Source of the DNA: an uncultured Oscillospiraceae bacterium
GTDB taxonomy: Bacteria > Bacillota > Clostridia > Oscillospirales > Oscillospiraceae
DNA: 24,125 nucleotides
Assembly (NCBI GenBank): GCA_910584805.1
Contig: CAJUCB010000012.1
Location: forward strand, 1-24,125
Reading direction: 5' to 3'
Part shown: positions 7,593 to 15,306 of the stretch, piece after piece
Layout of the letters: each line of letters starts with the position of its first letter
Position numbering within the stretch: the stretch's first letter is position 1
Notes under the pieces: generated by a model
The model's input: the letters and a program-made list of their open reading frames with translations, nothing else
Database searches by the model: none
Told to the model about the DNA's origin: nothing
Program-made: the position numbers and the translations under genes

Positions 7593-8204
7593 CTATCCCA
7601 TGTCCAAATATGCCTCCACATCAAAGGGCCGCACCAGCTCATCCTTGCGCAGATACAGCGGATGATGTGGGTGACCTTTTTTACTGCACTTCCCCGCACA
7701 CAGCCACCGGGCCCCATACTCCTTCCCAATGCGGATCATGTCCCCCACACAGTGGCGCAAATAAGGCCGTTTCTCAATGATGGTCCCCCAGGCCGCCCAG
7801 ACGGCGGGGGCGTAGCCCGCCCCCACCTGCTCCAACACAAAGCGGAACGCCGCCATGTTCTCCCGGTGGAGGGCCTGGTTGCAAACCTGGTCCATATCCT
7901 CCGGGCGGGTGGCCCGCTGGGCGTAGACGTTGAACATCAAGAAGCTGTCGAAGCCGTTGCCTGCGGCAATGCGTTCCACAGATTTCAAGGTGTTGTCCAA
8001 ATCCCCTGGGGCGGCGGTGGAGGGATTGATGCCGATACAGATCAGCGGGTTCTCCCCACGGGTGCCCAGGAGGTAACGGTATTCAGCATAGTGGTCGGGG
8101 ATGTACCACCAGCGGTCCCGGTCATAGTCCTCCTGGGTGGGGACCATGGCCTGTTGAAAAGTCAAAATTTCCAGTTCTTGTGTCTCACAAAGTGGGATGT
8201 GCAT
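7593..8204 (-). CDS. DUF1643 family protein
   Basis: A 203-residue soluble protein with the hallmarks of DUF1643: YRYLLG (about 43-48), an INPSTAAPGDLDNT segment giving the family LNPS-A-(x)-DD/N-T pattern, then FNVYAQRAT, and later an AWG and a CxxGxP-like stretch (KKGHPHHPLYL). The biochemical function of the family is not established. The ATG at 8204 has GAGGAGG directly upstream. The gene begins 21 bases after the MFS transporter stop, so the two are probably one transcript. The protein could also be read as a divergent uracil-DNA-glycosylase-fold relative, but nothing here proves that. Confidence 0.85.
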   Translation of the reverse strand: MHIPLCETQELEILTFQQAMVPTQEDYDRDRWWYIPDHYAEYRYLLGTRGENPLICIGINPSTAAPGDLDNTLKSVERIAAGNGFDSFLMFNVYAQRATRPEDMDQVCNQALHRENMAAFRFVLEQVGAGYAPAVWAAWGTIIEKRPYLRHCVGDMIRIGKEYGARWLCAGKCSKKGHPHHPLYLRKDELVRPFDVEAYLDMG

Positions 8205-8225
8205 AGCTGCCTCCTCTGCTGTCCT

Positions 8226-9440
8226 TCAAAGGGCTTGTGGTTTCTCTGTTAGGGTCCGGCTCCCCTTCCGCAGCATGGCCAGGAGGAGAAGCATCCCCAC
8301 CCCACCAGTGAGGGTAGCGAATGCCAAAAGGGCGGGGACTCCGGCGTAGTCTAGGAGCAGGCCCCCCACGAAGCTGGCCAAAACATTGCCCAGGGTGATG
8401 GCCATAGCAAACCACGCCTGGCCCTGGACCCGCTCCGCCTCTGCCACGCTCTCATTGACAAAATAGATGGCTGCCAGGGTATAAAGGGCATAGCCCGTCA
8501 TCTCAAACACCTGGACCAGATAGGCCACCCCCATATTGGGGGCCACCCGCATGCCCAGGGCGTGGAAGAAGAACCCTGTCCCAGATAGCTGCACCCAAAA
8601 ACGGCTGCTCTTCTTCCCCAGCATCCAGGAGAAGAGGAACATCACCGGCAGCTCCAACAGGGACTGAACGAAAAGCAAATCCCCCATGGCCTCGCTGTCA
8701 CCCCCCAGGGGCTGGACAATCTGAAAGGTATAAATATTCAAGATATTGTGGCTGATGAACAGGCACACCACCCCAAACAACAGGGGAACCACGCCGTAGT
8801 AGTTGGCCACGAACATGCCACCTCGGGGTTCCCTCTGCCCCGCTTTTTTGGGGGCCTCCCGCTCTCCCCGGTCCGCAAAGCGGAAGGCCAGGATAGATAG
8901 GAGCAAAATCACGTTCAGCACAGTCAAGGCCACTGGGATGGAAGTCTCCCCAAATTGCAGCACCAGACGCCCGCAGAGGGAGGAGACCACCCCATAGAGG
9001 ATGGACCCGGCACTCCGGGCCACGCCAAAGTTCAGGGGCGTCCCGGCGTCGATACAGGCCATCCCCAGTGCGGAGGTCAGGGGCATGATGAGCTGCACAA
9101 TGATGAGAAGGAAGGCATACAGCCCCGTTTGGGGCACCTGTCCCGGCAAGAGGGGCAGGGCCACACCGCCGGCGAGAAACAGCACCACCAGCAGGGCAGA
9201 AAACTGCCGCAGGGACATCCGCCTCAGCCCGTCCGCCAGCTTGGACACCAGGGGCTGCAACAGCGCGGACAGCAGCCCTGAAACACTGATGAGGGTCCCA
9301 ATCTGGACGTTGGAAAAGCCCCGGGAGAGCAGGTATACGCTGGAAAAGGTGACCACACAGCAGTAGCTGGCCCAATAGCTCCCCTGGATGGCTGTATATT
9401 GAGCGGTAGGCCGCAAATTCGCAATACGAAATCTTGCCAT
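8226..9440 (-). CDS. MFS transporter (HcaT/LacY-like MFS_1 type)
   Basis: A 404-residue integral membrane protein with about 12 hydrophobic spans in two sets of six. The loop after span 2 reads KLADGLRR, which fits the MFS loop 2-3 motif (G/S-x-x-x-D-x-x-G-R-R). A basic central loop (near GEREAPKKAGQREPRGG) divides the halves. The arrangement resembles the sugar/phenylpropionate (LacY/HcaT) branch of MFS, but the substrate cannot be read from sequence. ATG at 9440 follows GAGGGGAGGG. It has its own promoter at 9472-9500 and is cotranscribed with the DUF1643 gene behind it. Confidence 0.88.
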   Translation of the reverse strand: MARFRIANLRPTAQYTAIQGSYWASYCCVVTFSSVYLLSRGFSNVQIGTLISVSGLLSALLQPLVSKLADGLRRMSLRQFSALLVVLFLAGGVALPLLPGQVPQTGLYAFLLIIVQLIMPLTSALGMACIDAGTPLNFGVARSAGSILYGVVSSLCGRLVLQFGETSIPVALTVLNVILLLSILAFRFADRGEREAPKKAGQREPRGGMFVANYYGVVPLLFGVVCLFISHNILNIYTFQIVQPLGGDSEAMGDLLFVQSLLELPVMFLFSWMLGKKSSRFWVQLSGTGFFFHALGMRVAPNMGVAYLVQVFEMTGYALYTLAAIYFVNESVAEAERVQGQAWFAMAITLGNVLASFVGGLLLDYAGVPALLAFATLTGGVGMLLLLAMLRKGSRTLTEKPQAL

Positions 9441-9471
9441 TCCCTCCCCTCCTCATTGAGATATTTTCCCC

Positions 9472-9500
9472 ATCATACCCCATGTCTATCACTTTTGCAA
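9472..9500 (-). promoter_or_regulatory. Sigma-A promoter for the MFS transporter operon
   Basis: On the minus strand, TTGCAA (9495-9500), a 17-base spacer, then TATGAT (9472-9477). The transcription start would be near 9465, giving a leader of about 25 bases before the MFS start. Confidence 0.6.
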
Positions 9501-9545
9501 CAAAATTCCCGCAAGTTTTCCAGCAAAAATTCTGCAATATGGGAC

Positions 9546-9574
9546 TTGACAAAAAGGGAGGCCTATGCTATCCT
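9546..9574 (+). promoter_or_regulatory. Sigma-A promoter for the T-box-trpB transcript
   Basis: TTGACA (9546-9551, perfect), a 17-base spacer, then TATCCT (9569-9574). It stands directly upstream of the T-box leader. Confidence 0.65.
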
Positions 9575-9579
9575 TTGGG

Positions 9580-9856
9580 AAACCGATGAGCAAGAGGAGT
9601 ACTCTTGAGCGGGAGGGTCCAAGCGAGCTGCGGACGGTGAGAGCGCGGCACCTGACCCCAGGAGGAATGGCCTTGGGAGGGCGAGCTGAACGGGAGGATT
9701 CCCCAGTAGGTGAGACGGAGATGGCTGACCGTTACCAGAAAAGCCGGCGTATGATGGTACGCTAAAGTGGGCGCAGTGTGCGCCAAGCCGGGTGGTACCG
9801 CAGGAGTTTGTCGCTCTTGTCCCTGCATTTTGCAGAGACAGGGGCGTTTTGTTTTG
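9580..9856 (+). promoter_or_regulatory. T-box riboswitch, tRNA-Trp specific, upstream of trpB
   Basis: The leader contains the conserved antiterminator T-box GGTGGTACCGC at 9791-9801 and an AGTA-containing lower stem I near 9595. The specifier region reads GAA, then TGG (9668-9670), then six bases and GAG. TGG codes for tryptophan, in agreement with the downstream gene. A terminator hairpin (9813-9845) with T-runs follows the T-box. By known T-box logic, uncharged tRNA-Trp stabilises the antiterminator and lets trpB be made. The 5' boundary is approximate. Confidence 0.93.
9813..9856 (+). terminator. T-box regulated terminator before trpB
   Basis: A 14-position stem (one mismatch, two G-U pairs) between 9813-9826 and 9832-9845 with loop ATTTT, followed by TTTTGTTTT. 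It is the alternative to the antiterminator formed with the T-box at 9791-9801. Confidence 0.85.
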
Positions 9857-9894
9857 TCTCTGCACCAAAATCTCTCGAAAAAGGAGCAAGCATC

Positions 9895-11259
9895 ATGAAC
9901 AACATCCCTTACAAAATCTATCTGGACGAAGCGGAGCTGCCCAAGCAATGGTACAACCTCCGGGCCGATATGAAGAATAAGCCCGCCCCCCTGCTGGACC
10001 CCGCCACCCTCCAACCTATGACCGCCCAAGCCCTGAGCGGCGTATTTTGCGAGGAGCTGGTGAAGCAGGAGCTGGACGACACCACTCCCTATATCGACAT
10101 CCCCCAAGAAATCCAGGACTACTATAAGACCTTCCGCCCCGCCCCCCTGATGCGGGCCTATAACTTGGAAAAAGCCCTGGGCACCCCTGCGAACATTTAT
10201 TACAAGTTCGAGGGCAACAACACCAGCGGCAGCCACAAGCTCAACTCCGCCATTGCCCAGGCCTACTATGCCAAACAGCAAGGACTGAAAGGCGTCACCA
10301 CCGAGACCGGGGCCGGACAGTGGGGCACCGCCCTGTCCATGGCCTGCGCCTACCTGGGCCTGGACTGCAAGGTCTATATGGTCAAGGTCTCCTATGAACA
10401 AAAGCCCTTCCGGCGGGAGGTCATGCGGACGTACGGCGCCTCCGTGGTCCCCTCCCCCTCTATGGACACCGCTGTGGGCCGGAAAATCCTCCAAGAACAC
10501 CCCGGCACTGGCGGCAGCCTGGGCTGTGCCATCTCCGAAGCGGTAGAGGTGGCCACCTCCACCCCCGGTTACCGCTATGTCCTGGGCAGTGTCCTGAACC
10601 AAGTTCTGCTGCACCAGTCTGTCATCGGCTTGGAAGCCAAGACCGCCCTGGACAAATACGGCATCAAGGCCGACATCGTCATCGGCTGCGCTGGGGGCGG
10701 CAGCAACCTGGGCGGCCTCATCGCCCCCTTTGTGGGGGAAAAGCTCCGGGGTGAGGCAGACTACCGCATCATCGCCGTGGAGCCCGCCTCCTGCCCCAGC
10801 TTCACCCGGGGCAAATTCGTCTACGACTTCTGCGACACCGGCATGATTTGTCCCCTGGCTAAAATGTACACCCTGGGCAGCGGCTTCATCCCCGCCCCCA
10901 ACCACGCCGGCGGCCTGCGCTTCCACGGTATGAGCACCACCCTGAGCCAGCTCTACCACGATGGCTTGATGGAGGCCACGTCCGTGGAGCAAACCGCCGT
11001 ATTTGCCGCGGCGGAACAATTCGCCCGGATTGAGGGCATTCTCCCCGCCCCGGAGAGCAGCCACGCCATCAAGGCTGCCATAGACGAAGCCCTGCACTGC
11101 AAGGAAACCGGGGAGGAAAAGACCATCCTCTTCGGCCTCACCGGCACCGGCTATTTTGATATGTACGCCTATGAGGCGTTCCACGACGGGCGGATGCACG
11201 ACTATATCCCTACAGACGAGGACCTAGCCCCAGGCTTCGCCTCCCTGCCTAAAGTTTAA
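9895..11259 (+). CDS. trpB: Tryptophan synthase beta chain, TrpB2-like, PLP-dependent
   Basis: A 454-residue PLP enzyme of the TrpB2 branch, longer than the roughly 400-residue TrpB1. It joins indole to serine to give tryptophan. Motifs are RPAPL (81-85), SHKLN with the PLP lysine Lys115, TETGAGQWG (136-144) with catalytic Glu137, and the phosphate-binding GGGSN (267-271). SHKxN and GAGQWG are the TrpB2 versions of TrpB1 HTKxN and GAGQHG. The ATG at 9895 lies nine bases after AAAAAGGAG; the frame is open further back but those codons lie in the T-box. No trpA or other trp gene is adjacent, which fits the stand-alone or indole-salvage role suggested for TrpB2. Expression is under the tRNA-Trp T-box. 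Confidence 0.95.
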   Translation: MNNIPYKIYLDEAELPKQWYNLRADMKNKPAPLLDPATLQPMTAQALSGVFCEELVKQELDDTTPYIDIPQEIQDYYKTFRPAPLMRAYNLEKALGTPANIYYKFEGNNTSGSHKLNSAIAQAYYAKQQGLKGVTTETGAGQWGTALSMACAYLGLDCKVYMVKVSYEQKPFRREVMRTYGASVVPSPSMDTAVGRKILQEHPGTGGSLGCAISEAVEVATSTPGYRYVLGSVLNQVLLHQSVIGLEAKTALDKYGIKADIVIGCAGGGSNLGGLIAPFVGEKLRGEADYRIIAVEPASCPSFTRGKFVYDFCDTGMICPLAKMYTLGSGFIPAPNHAGGLRFHGMSTTLSQLYHDGLMEATSVEQTAVFAAAEQFARIEGILPAPESSHAIKAAIDEALHCKETGEEKTILFGLTGTGYFDMYAYEAFHDGRMHDYIPTDEDLAPGFASLPKV

Positions 11260-11293
11260 CGGTTTCGTCCCGCCTGACAAAAGCCAGAACTCC

Positions 11294-11527
11294 TTGAACT
11301 CACGCAATCGTTACCCCCAGATAACTATGCCACAAAATTGTGCGTACTTTTACACCCCGGAAGATCTGAAAGATGCGGAGGCCAAGATTCGCTATTTGGA
11401 AGAGCTGAAGGCCATTGCCGCCTCCTGCGCCGGCGCGGCGTCCTTCAAAGCCGCGGTCCAGGAACGGTATCCGGCTTACAGCAGGGAAAATTATCTGGAC
11501 ATGACCACAGGATTTTTCTTCCCTTGA
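11294..11527 (+). CDS. Small ORF, possible C-terminal remnant of a larger gene
   Basis: An open frame of 77 codons from TTG (11294), or 66 from ATG (11327). Neither start has a ribosome binding site. From about residue 18 the protein has a helix-rich pattern with charged residues, then RYPAYSRENYLDMTTGFFFP at the end. That ending recalls the tail of some MBL-fold hydrolases, in which a helical region closes with a RYP/YLDM-type segment. I cannot confirm this by search. The likeness begins abruptly and the upstream codons look non-coding, so a truncated gene is as likely as a real small protein. It ends at the shared terminator 11536-11573. Confidence 0.35.
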   Translation: MNSRNRYPQITMPQNCAYFYTPEDLKDAEAKIRYLEELKAIAASCAGAASFKAAVQERYPAYSRENYLDMTTGFFFP

Positions 11528-11535
11528 TTTTACAC

Positions 11536-11573
11536 AAATCCTCCCCCCCGGCAAAGCCCGGGGGGGAGGATTT
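11536..11573. terminator. Bidirectional terminator between the trpB region and valS
   Basis: A perfect 16-bp inverted repeat, AAATCCTCCCCCCCGG/CCGGGGGGGAGGATTT with loop CAAAGC, has A- and T-rich ends on both strands. It can end transcription from the left (trpB and the small ORF) and from the right (valS, whose stop is at 11645). Confidence 0.9.
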
Positions 11574-11644
11574 ATCATGAACAGGTATCCATTGGGTGCA
11601 GGCTACAACACAGCGGTAATTATAAACGATCCCTTCTGGACGGC

Positions 11645-14302
11645 TTACAGCGAAGCCGCCTGTTCCTCTAGCTTCCCGATGAGCGCGGCCAATTTCTCCG
11701 CCCGTTCCCGCTCGGCAGCTACCACATTCTCCGGGGCTTTGGAGACAAAGCCGGGGTTGCCCAGCTTCTTTTCCAGCTTGTCCAGCTCGTCCCGGTTCTT
11801 CTTCAACTGCTTGGCGATGCGCTCCCGCTCCTTGTCCAGATCCACCAGCTCCGCCAGGGGCAGGAAGAGACGGGCGGCGTGGGTGATGATCTCCACCCGT
11901 CCGGCCTTGGCTTCCTCCCCAGAGGAAGCGGCATCCGCCACGCCCTCCACGGTGACATCACTGGCGTAGCCCAGCCGCTTGAGGAAGGGAATGCCGGCGG
12001 TAAAGATGTCCCCCTCCTGGGTCGCGATGGTGAGATGGGCCTTCTTGGAGGGGGGCACGTTCATCTCCGCCCGGCGGGTACGGATGGCCTTCACCGCGTC
12101 CATGAGCATCTCCACCGCCTTCTCCTCCTGGGGGAACGCCAAGTCCTCCCGGTAGGCAGGCCAGGACTGCATCATCAAAAAGTCGCCTTGGCAACCGGCC
12201 TCATGGGGTAGGGCCTGCCAAATCTCCTCGGTGAGGAAGGGCATGAAGGGGTGCAGCAGCTTCAAAATATCCGTGAGCACGTAGCACAGCACCTTTTGCG
12301 CCTGCTCCTTGGCGGCCACATCCTCCCCTTGCAGCCGGGGCTTGGTCATTTCAATATACCAATCGCAATAGCTGTCCCAGATAAAGTCATAAATCTTCTG
12401 GGCGGCTACCCCCAGCTCATAGCGGTCCATATTCTCCGTGATCTCCGCCACCACAGTGTTCATCTTGGAGAGAATCCATTTGTCCTCCAACTCCAGCTTC
12501 TCCGGCAAGGCGTTCTCCCCGATGGTCAGGTTCATCATCAGGAAACGGGAGGCGTTCCAAATCTTATTGGCAAAGTTACGCATGGCCTCACAGCGCTCGG
12601 TGTAAAAACGCATGTCGTTGCCAGGGCTGTTGCCGGTGACCAGGTTGAAACGCAGGGCATCGGCGCCGTACTGCTCGGCAATTTCCAGGGGGTCAATGCC
12701 GTTGCCCAGGGACTTACTCATCTTCCGGCCCTTATCGTCCCGGATCAGGCCATGGATGAACACAGTGTGGAAGGGGGGCTTCCCTGTGTGCTCACAGGCG
12801 GAGAAGATCATCCGGGCCACCCAGAAGAAGATGATATCATAGCCGGTGACCAGCACGTCGGTGGGATAGAAAAAGTCCAAGTCCTCGGTCTTTTCCGGCC
12901 AACCCAAAGTGGAGAAAGGCCACAGGGCGGAGCTGAACCAGGTGTCCAGCACGTCGGGGTCCCGCTCAATATTCTTGGAGCCGCATTTTTCACATTGGGT
13001 GGCATCTGTCCGGGAGACGGTCATGTGGCCGCAGTCCGCACAGTACCACACGGGAATTTGGTGCCCCCACCAGAGCTGGCGGGAGATACACCAGTCGTGG
13101 ACATTCTCCATCCAGTTGGTATACGTCTTGGCGAAGCGGTCGGGGACGAAGCGGGTCTCCCCCTCGTTGACCACCCGCAGGGCCTCCTTGGCCAGGGGCT
13201 CCATCTTCACGAACCACTGGGCGGAGATGATGGGCTCCACATCGTTGTGGCAGCGGTAACAGGTGCCCACGTTGTGCTGGTGGTCCTCCACTTTTTCCAA
13301 GAAGCCCAGAGCTTCCAGGTCTGCCACCACGGCCTTCCGGGCCTCATAGCGCTCCATTCCCTCATACTTGCCCCCCAGCTCGTTGACCACACCGTGGTCG
13401 TCTAGGACACGGATGGATTCCAGCTTGTGGCGCAAGCCCACCTCAAAGTCGTTGGGGTCGTGGGCGGGGGTCATCTTCACACAGCCAGTACCAAACTCCA
13501 TCTCCACATATTCGTCGGCCACGATGGGGATTTCCCGGTCCATGAGAGGCAGGATGCAGTGCTTGCCCACCAGGTCCTTGTAGCGCGCGTCGTCGGGGTG
13601 GACGGCCACGCCGGAGTCCCCCAGCATGGTTTCCGGTCGGGTGGTGGCCACAATCACGTAGCGCCCCGGCTCGTCTTTGATGGGGTACTTGATGTGCCAC
13701 AGGTGGCCGGGCTTGTCCACATATTCCACCTCGGCGTCGGAGAGGGCGGTGACGCAGTTGGGGCACCAGTTGATGATGCGGCTGCCTTTATAGATCAAGC
13801 CCTTCTCATAAAGGCTGACAAACACCTCCCGGACAGCATGGGACAGCCCGTCGTCCATGGTGAAACGGGCCCGGTCCCAGTCACAGGAGACCCCCAGCTT
13901 CTTCTGCTGCTCCACAATACGGGCACCGTACTTGGCCTTCCAAGACCACACCCGCTCCAAGAATTTTTCCCGGCCCAGGTCATAGCGGCTCAAGCCCTCG
14001 TTGTTGCGCAAGTCCTCCTCCACCTTCACCTGGGTGGAGATGCCCGCGTGGTCCACGCCAGGGACCCACAGGGCGGCATAGCCCTCCATACGCTTGAAGC
14101 GGATGAGGATATCTTGCAGGGTACAGTCCATGGCGTGGCCCATGTGGAGCTGTCCGGTGACGTTGGGGGGCGGCATGACAATGGTATAGGGCTTCTTCTT
14201 GGCATCCCGGATACCGGCGAAGCACTTGTTCTCCTCCCACTGGGCATAAATGCGGCCTTCCACCTCTCTGGGGTCGTAGACCTTTGGCAATTCTTTTCTC
14301 AT
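11645..14302 (-). CDS. valS: Valyl-tRNA synthetase
   Basis: An 885-residue class I synthetase that charges tRNA-Val. It has the ATP-binding HMGH (53-56, following PPPNVTGQL) and KMSKS (527-531), an editing domain between them (about 190-340), cysteine pairs that may bind zinc (180/183, 348/351, 421/424, 437/440), an anticodon-binding region, and a C-terminal coiled-coil arm (about 815-885) typical of ValRS. The length is normal for the family. The ATG at 14302 follows GAGGAGGAACCC. It lies 44 bases behind the YcxB-like gene and is most likely read from the T-box promoter upstream of that gene. Confidence 0.98.
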   Translation of the reverse strand: MRKELPKVYDPREVEGRIYAQWEENKCFAGIRDAKKKPYTIVMPPPNVTGQLHMGHAMDCTLQDILIRFKRMEGYAALWVPGVDHAGISTQVKVEEDLRNNEGLSRYDLGREKFLERVWSWKAKYGARIVEQQKKLGVSCDWDRARFTMDDGLSHAVREVFVSLYEKGLIYKGSRIINWCPNCVTALSDAEVEYVDKPGHLWHIKYPIKDEPGRYVIVATTRPETMLGDSGVAVHPDDARYKDLVGKHCILPLMDREIPIVADEYVEMEFGTGCVKMTPAHDPNDFEVGLRHKLESIRVLDDHGVVNELGGKYEGMERYEARKAVVADLEALGFLEKVEDHQHNVGTCYRCHNDVEPIISAQWFVKMEPLAKEALRVVNEGETRFVPDRFAKTYTNWMENVHDWCISRQLWWGHQIPVWYCADCGHMTVSRTDATQCEKCGSKNIERDPDVLDTWFSSALWPFSTLGWPEKTEDLDFFYPTDVLVTGYDIIFFWVARMIFSACEHTGKPPFHTVFIHGLIRDDKGRKMSKSLGNGIDPLEIAEQYGADALRFNLVTGNSPGNDMRFYTERCEAMRNFANKIWNASRFLMMNLTIGENALPEKLELEDKWILSKMNTVVAEITENMDRYELGVAAQKIYDFIWDSYCDWYIEMTKPRLQGEDVAAKEQAQKVLCYVLTDILKLLHPFMPFLTEEIWQALPHEAGCQGDFLMMQSWPAYREDLAFPQEEKAVEMLMDAVKAIRTRRAEMNVPPSKKAHLTIATQEGDIFTAGIPFLKRLGYASDVTVEGVADAASSGEEAKAGRVEIITHAARLFLPLAELVDLDKERERIAKQLKKNRDELDKLEKKLGNPGFVSKAPENVVAAERERAEKLAALIGKLEEQAASL

Positions 14303-14346
14303 GGGTTCCTCCTCGTTTGTTCAGCGGCCCAGGGGCCGCGCAGTTT

Positions 14347-14877
14347 TCAAAATTCCTGGATGGGGAGCTGGGTGTGCTGGCCAATGAAGCTCTTAAAGCC
14401 CAGGGCATCCCCCTCGGTAAAGCCTGTCTTTTCCAAAATGACCCCGTGATCCTCATCGAAAAACAGGACGTACCACTGCTCGTCCGCCACCACGGCAAAG
14501 ACCTGCTCATAGGGGTGGTGGGTCACCCCCGCCTGGGTGGCGCAGGTGAACTCCTCCTCCTCAAAGGCGTAGGTACATACCTTCATGGCGCTTTGAAGCT
14601 GGCGCTGGGAGGAGCGGAGCTGGTAGGCGTCCCAACGCAGGACCATCAACAGCAGGAAGAGCCCGTAGAGGATGAGCAGCGACCCAGCCAGTTGCCAGCC
14701 TTCTCCCTTGTAGCAATAGATGCCCCCCGACAGGAAGGCCACACCGATGATGGCATTGCCGCCCCGGGTACGCCGGGATTTCTCCTTGCGCACGCTGGCC
14801 TGAGCCAGGCGGTTCATGGCCGCCAGGGCCCGGCGGTCATAGGTGGTTTGGTTGATGAACAGCGCGTTTTCGTTCAT
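14347..14877 (-). CDS. YcxB-like membrane protein
   Basis: A 176-residue protein with a basic N-terminal part, two close membrane spans (about 41-57 and 64-82), and a soluble C-terminal domain with the YcxB-type pattern: Y-x-F-x-x-x-x-F near 104-112, then YEQVFAVVADEQWYVLFFD. The role of YcxB-like proteins is not known. ATG at 14877 is preferred over GTG at 14883 because AGAGG lies about ten bases before the ATG. It is the first gene after the tRNA-Val T-box and precedes valS by 44 bases, so it is presumably expressed when valine charging is low. Confidence 0.75.
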   Translation of the reverse strand: MNENALFINQTTYDRRALAAMNRLAQASVRKEKSRRTRGGNAIIGVAFLSGGIYCYKGEGWQLAGSLLILYGLFLLLMVLRWDAYQLRSSQRQLQSAMKVCTYAFEEEEFTCATQAGVTHHPYEQVFAVVADEQWYVLFFDEDHGVILEKTGFTEGDALGFKSFIGQHTQLPIQEF

Positions 14878-14906
14878 GGTCACAATCCTCTCTGTCCGGG
14901 TACAGC

Positions 14907-14943
14907 AAAAAACGCCCCAGGCCCCCGTAAGGGCTCCAGGGCG
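14907..14943 (-). terminator. T-box regulated terminator before the YcxB-like gene and valS
   Basis: On the minus strand, a GC-rich stem (CGCCCTGG paired with CCTGGGGCG region, one bulged A, then GCCC/GGGC) is followed by six T residues (14907-14912). It competes with the antiterminator that includes the T-box at 14951-14964. Confidence 0.85.
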
Positions 14944-15150
14944 AAGAAACTCCGCGGTACCACCTGAGTTCAGGCCAAGGGCCTGCGCTTCTTATCCCGG
15001 TAACGGGGGACCGGCCTGCCTTACTCCAAGGTTCGGGCAGGCAGCTCCGGGACGACTTCCCCGCGGCTGGGGGGAGACTCACAGCAACCGTCCCCTCTCT
15101 GTACCCCCGCTTGGCGCGTACTACTTCCCTTCCTTGCCTTTGCTTTGTTC
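14907..15150 (-). promoter_or_regulatory. T-box riboswitch, tRNA-Val specific, upstream of the YcxB-like gene and valS
   Basis: On the minus strand the leader has the T-box GGTGGTACCGCGGA (14951-14964), an AGTA element near its 5' end, an AGAGAG/GGTTGCTGTGAG upper stem I region, and the specifier block GAA-GTC-six bases-GAG with GTC at 15054-15056. GTC codes for valine, matching valS. The terminator with its T-run follows the T-box. The specifier spacing is the same as in the trpB leader in this window (GAA-TGG-six bases-GAG), which strengthens both readings. The 5' end is approximate. Confidence 0.93.
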
Positions 15151-15155
15151 TCCTT

Positions 15156-15185
15156 AGTATATGCCATGGTTTAGGGATTTGTCAA
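15156..15185 (-). promoter_or_regulatory. Sigma-A promoter for the valS T-box transcript
   Basis: On the minus strand, a perfect TTGACA (15180-15185), an 18-base spacer, then TATACT (15156-15161), directly upstream of the T-box leader. Confidence 0.65.
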
Positions 15186-15234
15186 GGGCAGAATAAAACT
15201 GTTCTTGCAACTGCAAGTCTCTCACGCTCCGCCG

Positions 15235-15263
15235 TTGAAAAAAATCTTCCGCTGTGATAAAAT
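15235..15263 (+). promoter_or_regulatory. Sigma-A promoter for the arylamine N-acetyltransferase gene
   Basis: TTGAAA (15235-15240), a 17-base spacer, then TAAAAT (15258-15263), giving a leader of about 37 bases before the ATG at 15307. It diverges from the valS promoter, which lies about 50 bases away. Confidence 0.65.
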
Positions 15264-15306
15264 AGAGAAAATCCCATATGACAAAGGAAAAGAAGGAACA
15301 ACTCCT

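Noticed and set aside
9568..11199. A 543-codon open frame on the minus strand opposite trpB and the T-box.
   Set aside because: It runs across the T-box leader and a well-supported trpB, has low-complexity Gly/Val/His composition and no recognisable domain.
12251..13405. A 384-codon plus-strand frame opposite valS.
   Set aside because: It is antisense to valyl-tRNA synthetase, with His/Gly/Val-rich composition and no ribosome binding site or motif.
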